Source: Alphaproteobacteria bacterium (GTDB lineage Bacteria > Pseudomonadota > Alphaproteobacteria > Rickettsiales > SXRF01). From it: 5,511 bases of DNA. The notes under the pieces are model-generated. The model searched no databases. It was not told the DNA's origin and saw only the letters and a program-made list of their open reading frames with translations. The position numbers were made by a program, and so were the translations under genes. Below, one piece after another: positions 5,243 to 5,511 of the stretch. Where the stretch lies: NCBI GenBank assembly GCA_020050695.1, contig JAGVKI010000263.1:1-5511 (forward strand). The letters run 5' to 3'. Every line of letters starts with the position of its first letter. Positions within the stretch are counted from its first letter, which is position 1.

Positions 5243-5292
5243 ATGACAATTTGATGACAGAAATATATATTTAAATTCAATTGGTTATTTTT

Positions 5293-5511
5293 CTATTCGC
5301 TCACCATTATCGCATCGGTTTCCAATCCCACATGCGTAATAACCGTGCCTTTACACATATCAATAAGATAAGTTTCTGTTAAACCTTCTCTTTTTTCTGT
5401 GGTAATTCGCATCACCTGACCTTCCACGGTGGTTTCGATCACCATACCCTTGCCTTTAAGGTCAATCGTACCACCGGGGCATTGCGGGCCTTTGGCGGCT
5501 TCGCTCGTTTC
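5293..5511 (-). CDS. Protein E: 3' end of an unknown gene
   Basis: An open frame enters from the right edge and ends at TAG (5295-5293), giving the last 72 residues. It has CPGGTIDLKGKG near its start, then alternating hydrophobic and polar residues (VIETTVEGQVMRITTEKR, TYLIDMCKGTVITHVGL) suggesting beta strands. Two cysteines (in QCPGG and MCKG) could form a disulfide if the protein is periplasmic. An internal ATG exists, but the frame is open from the edge and reads like protein throughout, so I treat it as partial. It is on the same strand as D, 112 bases upstream, with no clear terminator between, so some cotranscription with D is possible. No family is recognised. Confidence 0.65.
   Translation of the reverse strand, partial: ETSEAAKGPQCPGGTIDLKGKGMVIETTVEGQVMRITTEKREGLTETYLIDMCKGTVITHVGLETDAIMVSE

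Noticed and set aside
1..5511. CRISPR array, tRNA genes, insertion sequence or attachment site
   Set aside because: No regularly spaced repeats of CRISPR type, cloverleaf, transposase or terminal inverted repeats were seen on either strand.

Overview
The window looks like chromosomal DNA of an alphaproteobacterium. The evidence is a full-length ribosomal protein S4 of the alphaproteobacterial type, whose wording (for example [22 protein letters not shown]) recalls rickettsial S4 although the base composition is near 50% G+C by eye. A truncated mraZ, the usual first gene of the division and cell wall cluster, sits at the left edge. I cannot name the genus.

Layout: (1) Positions 1-80, minus strand: the first 26 codons of mraZ. 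(2) Positions 81-597: a long intergenic region with a candidate mraZ promoter, four TGGG boxes at an exact 10-bp period that match known MraZ operators, one perfect DnaA box and several short palindromes. (3) Positions 598-1482, plus strand: an orphan iron-sulfur flavoprotein of the FrhB/FdhB (coenzyme F420 hydrogenase beta subunit) family. (4) A bidirectional terminator at 1489-1521 serves this gene and the convergent rpsD. (5) Positions 1560-2177, minus strand: rpsD with a GTG start and a strong sigma-70-type promoter. (6) Positions 2341-5180, minus strand: four genes of unrecognised function, here called D, C, B and A in transcription order. (7) Positions 5293-5511, minus strand: the 3' end of another unknown gene, E.

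The four-gene block is the unusual part. A, B and C each have a glycine-rich hydrophobic section (one putative membrane segment in A, about three in B, four or five in C) followed by a polar tail. D is soluble, highly charged, has an Asp-rich possible calcium-binding motif and a coiled coil. A and B share a 16-residue C-terminal motif, QxT[LM]MGQxxVEGxHxQ. A and C share a weaker M[AG]VSP[DE] motif. B and C have promoters built to the same plan: a 15-base element differing at one position, -35 and -10 hexamers at identical offsets, and similar ribosome-binding leaders. The element resembles a CtrA site with one mismatch. These links suggest a co-regulated set of membrane-associated proteins. 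What they do cannot be read from the sequence.
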